From: Leptotrichia sp. oral taxon 215 str. W9775
GTDB lineage: Bacteria; Fusobacteriota; Fusobacteriia; Fusobacteriales; Leptotrichiaceae
Direction of reading: 5' to 3'
Length of the DNA stretch: 64,000 nt
Assembly: GCF_000469505.1 (NCBI RefSeq)
Contig: NZ_KI272874.1
Span: 1 to 64,000, forward strand
Shown here: in pieces, positions 62,161 through 64,000 of the stretch
How positions within the stretch are numbered: the stretch's first letter is position 1
Layout of the letters: each line of letters begins with the position of its first letter
The notes under the pieces: generated by a model
Told to the model about the DNA's origin: nothing
Databases searched by the model: none
What the model saw: only the letters and a program-made list of their open reading frames with translations
Position numbers and translations under genes: made by a program

Positions 62161-63269
62161 TGGAAAAAACAATGGAGAATACAATAATAAAACGTTACAC
62201 TCCTCATATTAGAGTAAAGGACAGTGTTCCTAAGGTAATGGGAGATGTAATAATAGCATTACTGCCTGCTATACTTGCAAGTGGAGCAGTTTATGGACTT
62301 TATCCTCTGCTTGTTATTTTAACATCAGTAGTTTCAGCCGTAGTAACAGAGTTTTTATTTTCTGCAATATTTTTTAAGAAATACGATTCAATATTAAATT
62401 TATCGGCAGTAGTGACAGGAATACTGCTTGCACTGATGCTAGCCCCTTTCACACCTCTTTATGTGGTTGCATTTGGCGGTGCGATGGCTATAATATTTGG
62501 AAAGCTCATATACAGCGGACTTGGAAGAAACAGATTTAACCCTGCCATAGTTGGAAGGGAATTCATGACTGTATTTTTCAGTACAGTGATGGCTTCAGGT
62601 ACAATTTGGTATAATGAGGAAGCGATGCAGGTAACAGGAGCAAAGCTGTTTGGATTTTTAGGAAATTTTTCATTTTTTAATAACCTTGATTCACTTATAT
62701 TAAAATCATCAGGTGCAATTGGGGAATATTCAGTCCTTCTTCTAGTTCTTGGAGGAGTATATCTTATTTATAGGGACAGAATTTCCTGGCACATTCCTGT
62801 AACTTTATTTATTACAGTTTTTGTAGGAATGATGATTTCAAGATTTACAGGTATAAATGCAGGTATTTCATTAGGTGGACTTATGCTTTGTGGAATATAC
62901 ATGGCAACAGATATGCCTACAAGCTCGTCAACTCCACATGGGAAAATTTATTACGGAATCATGATGGGAATAGTAGTTTTTGTATTCTGGGTATTTAAAA
63001 TCAGAAATGAAGCCCTTTCATATGCAATACTTGTCCTAAATGGATTTGTACCTATAATAAATGAAACTTTTACACCATTAATGTTTGGAGAAGATGCAGA
63101 AGAGGTTCAGGGAGAAAAGATAGGAAGAGGAGTAATATATGCTTTTGCAATAATAGGAGTTACTATACTGGTTTCACTTATTCATCGTTTTGGACTGATA
63201 AGATATCTTGTGTTTATCTATATAATTTATACAACAGTAATGTTAATACGCTCAAAAGAAATTCAGTAA
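62160..63269 (+). CDS. rnfD: RnfD-like membrane subunit, atypical
   Basis: 369 residues with about ten membrane segments, matching RnfD/NqrB: VMGDVIIALLPAILASG, GLGRNRFNPAIVGREFM, a GEYSVLLLVLGG segment and DMPTSSSTPHGK. The covalent FMN site of RnfD/NqrB is S-G-A-T. Here the two candidate spots read VTGAK (residues 158-162) and SSGAI (183-187), so the Thr is absent in both. rnfG, E, A and B do not follow; the next gene is mfd. The start overlaps the rnfC stop (TAATG). Confidence 0.8.
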   Translation: MEKTMENTIIKRYTPHIRVKDSVPKVMGDVIIALLPAILASGAVYGLYPLLVILTSVVSAVVTEFLFSAIFFKKYDSILNLSAVVTGILLALMLAPFTPLYVVAFGGAMAIIFGKLIYSGLGRNRFNPAIVGREFMTVFFSTVMASGTIWYNEEAMQVTGAKLFGFLGNFSFFNNLDSLILKSSGAIGEYSVLLLVLGGVYLIYRDRISWHIPVTLFITVFVGMMISRFTGINAGISLGGLMLCGIYMATDMPTSSSTPHGKIYYGIMMGIVVFVFWVFKIRNEALSYAILVLNGFVPIINETFTPLMFGEDAEEVQGEKIGRGVIYAFAIIGVTILVSLIHRFGLIRYLVFIYIIYTTVMLIRSKEIQ

Positions 63270-63323
63270 ATTTTATGATTATAATAGAATTTCCGGCATT
63301 CAAAATTTTCTGAAAAAATATGA

Positions 63324-63384
63324 ATTGAGTCAAATAAAAAAATGGCTGTCTGAGCATAGCGAGTTTGTCATTTTTTGACTCAAT
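63324..63384. terminator. bidirectional terminator after rnfD
   Basis: ATTGAGTCAAA (63324-63334) pairs with TTTGACTCAAT (63374-63384), with additional inner AAAATG/CATTTT pairing. Confidence 0.8.
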
Positions 63385-63429
63385 GATTATTTTTGAAGGC
63401 AAAAAAATTTTGTAGCCGGTAGCGGGAGA

Positions 63430-63452
63430 ATGAGGGTGGCATGAACCCTCAT
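63430..63452 (+). promoter_or_regulatory. hairpin just upstream of the mfd ribosome site
   Basis: ATGAGGGT (63430-63437) pairs with ACCCTCAT (63445-63452) around a seven-base loop, a few bases before AAGGAG. It may affect translation or be a processed leader. Role unknown. Confidence 0.4.
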
Positions 63453-63468
63453 AAGTAAGGAGAAAAAA

Positions 63469-64000
63469 ATGCAAAGTTTAAAGTTTTTGGATAAGATAGA
63501 CAGAAATGCTTTAAAACTTGAAAGCAAAATATACCGGGGAGCAATTCCTTGGTTTTTGTTATGTTCGAATGAAAAAAAAATCGTATATGTTTCCACCTCC
63601 AACAGAAATCTTGAAAATTATTACAGTATGCTGGAAGGCTATTCGGGAGACATGGAAAAAGATCTTTCAATTTTTGAGAACACATCTTCAAATAAGGAAG
63701 ATTTAACAGGAATAAACATAGAAATTCTTGATATATTAAAAAACAGATCTAATTTCATTCTATTTCTGAATTTACAGATTACACTTGACATATTTTTTGA
63801 AAAGGTAAATTTTCTCAATTTTAAAACAGGAAGTGAATATAAATTTTCAGAAATAGCAGATTTTTTAGTGGAAAATGGCTATGAACAGTCCTATATGGTT
63901 GAAAAGAAGGGTGAATTCAGCAGAAGGGGAGATATTCTTGATATTTTCCCGCCCAATATGGAAAATCCTATAAGATTTGAGTTTTTTGATGAAGAACTGG
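63469..64000 (+). CDS. mfd: transcription-repair coupling factor Mfd, N-terminal part
   Basis: The frame starts at ATG 63469 after AAGGAG and is open to the window edge (177 codons). The visible part matches the UvrB-like N-terminal module of Mfd: YVSTSNRNLENYYSML, a linker, then FLVENGYEQSYMVEKKGEF, SRRGDILDIFPP and PIRFEFFDEEL. Mfd displaces stalled RNA polymerase and recruits UvrA. UvrB shares this module, but the spacing and the RRGDILDIFPP block favour Mfd. The helicase domains lie beyond the window. Confidence 0.85.
   Translation, partial: MQSLKFLDKIDRNALKLESKIYRGAIPWFLLCSNEKKIVYVSTSNRNLENYYSMLEGYSGDMEKDLSIFENTSSNKEDLTGINIEILDILKNRSNFILFLNLQITLDIFFEKVNFLNFKTGSEYKFSEIADFLVENGYEQSYMVEKKGEFSRRGDILDIFPPNMENPIRFEFFDEEL

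Noticed and set aside
63340..63369. Separate small RNA between rnfD and mfd
   Set aside because: It is the loop of the long terminator hairpin and no promoter was found in front of it.

Overview
The window is AT-rich, double-membrane bacterial DNA. It carries LPS-type glycosyltransferases, an O-antigen ligase, a WaaP-like kinase, an MsbA-like exporter, Rnf-type electron-transfer subunits and a FadA-like coiled-coil adhesin at the left edge. Together with low GC and the gene order around dnaA, this points to Fusobacteriota, most likely the Leptotrichia group. That assignment is inference from gene content, not from a search.

Layout. (1) 1-1.6 kb: partial FadA-like adhesin, a secreted protein, and a 46-bp relic of joined insertion-sequence ends. 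(2) 1.7-9.9 kb: a corrinoid-dependent methyl-transfer cluster with four UroD/MtaA-fold proteins, a corrinoid carrier, a reductive activator (RACo) and a His-rich COG0523 GTPase. A cobalamin riboswitch with a terminator/antiterminator precedes the main operon. (3) 10-14.2 kb: housekeeping and hypothetical genes (TPR, S66 peptidase, DUF3060, YfcE-type phosphoesterase, tandem USP). (4) 14.3-31.7 kb: the replication-origin neighbourhood. Leftward run gyrB, gyrA and rpmH-rnpA-yidD-yidC-jag-mnmE; rightward run dnaA-S4-recF-dciA-like-TPR, WaaP-like, mnmG, pth; oriC lies between rpmH and dnaA. (5) 31.8-33.3 kb: tRNA-Gln, then a compact leftward cassette of a PemK/MazF-family toxin flanked by two candidate small RNAs. 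The downstream RNA is built of three short repeats, has a perfect TTGACA-17-TATAAT promoter inside the last codons of the toxin gene, and ends in a 13-bp terminator hairpin. (6) 33.3-34.9 kb: an ABC exporter pair. (7) 35-38 kb and 49.2-57.5 kb: two halves of an LPS/surface-polysaccharide locus. They are separated by (8) 38-49.1 kb, an accessory island of small membrane, PH-like, Imm26-like and DUF2262 proteins that resembles a bank of immunity genes without toxins. It contains duplicated junction sequence and another IS-end relic. (9) 57.5-64 kb: MsbA-like exporter, low-complexity secreted protein, ApbE, RnfC and RnfD (no rnfG/E/A/B), then the start of mfd.

How they work together. The corrinoid cluster is a self-contained methyl-transfer system (carrier, methyltransferases, ATP-dependent reactivator) whose methyl donor and acceptor cannot be read from the sequence. 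The two polysaccharide blocks plus the exporter build the cell surface. The origin region follows the classic bacterial order. The best candidates for something undescribed are the toxin/repeat-RNA cassette at 32.1-33.2 kb, the riboswitch-controlled corrinoid operon, and the immunity-like island.
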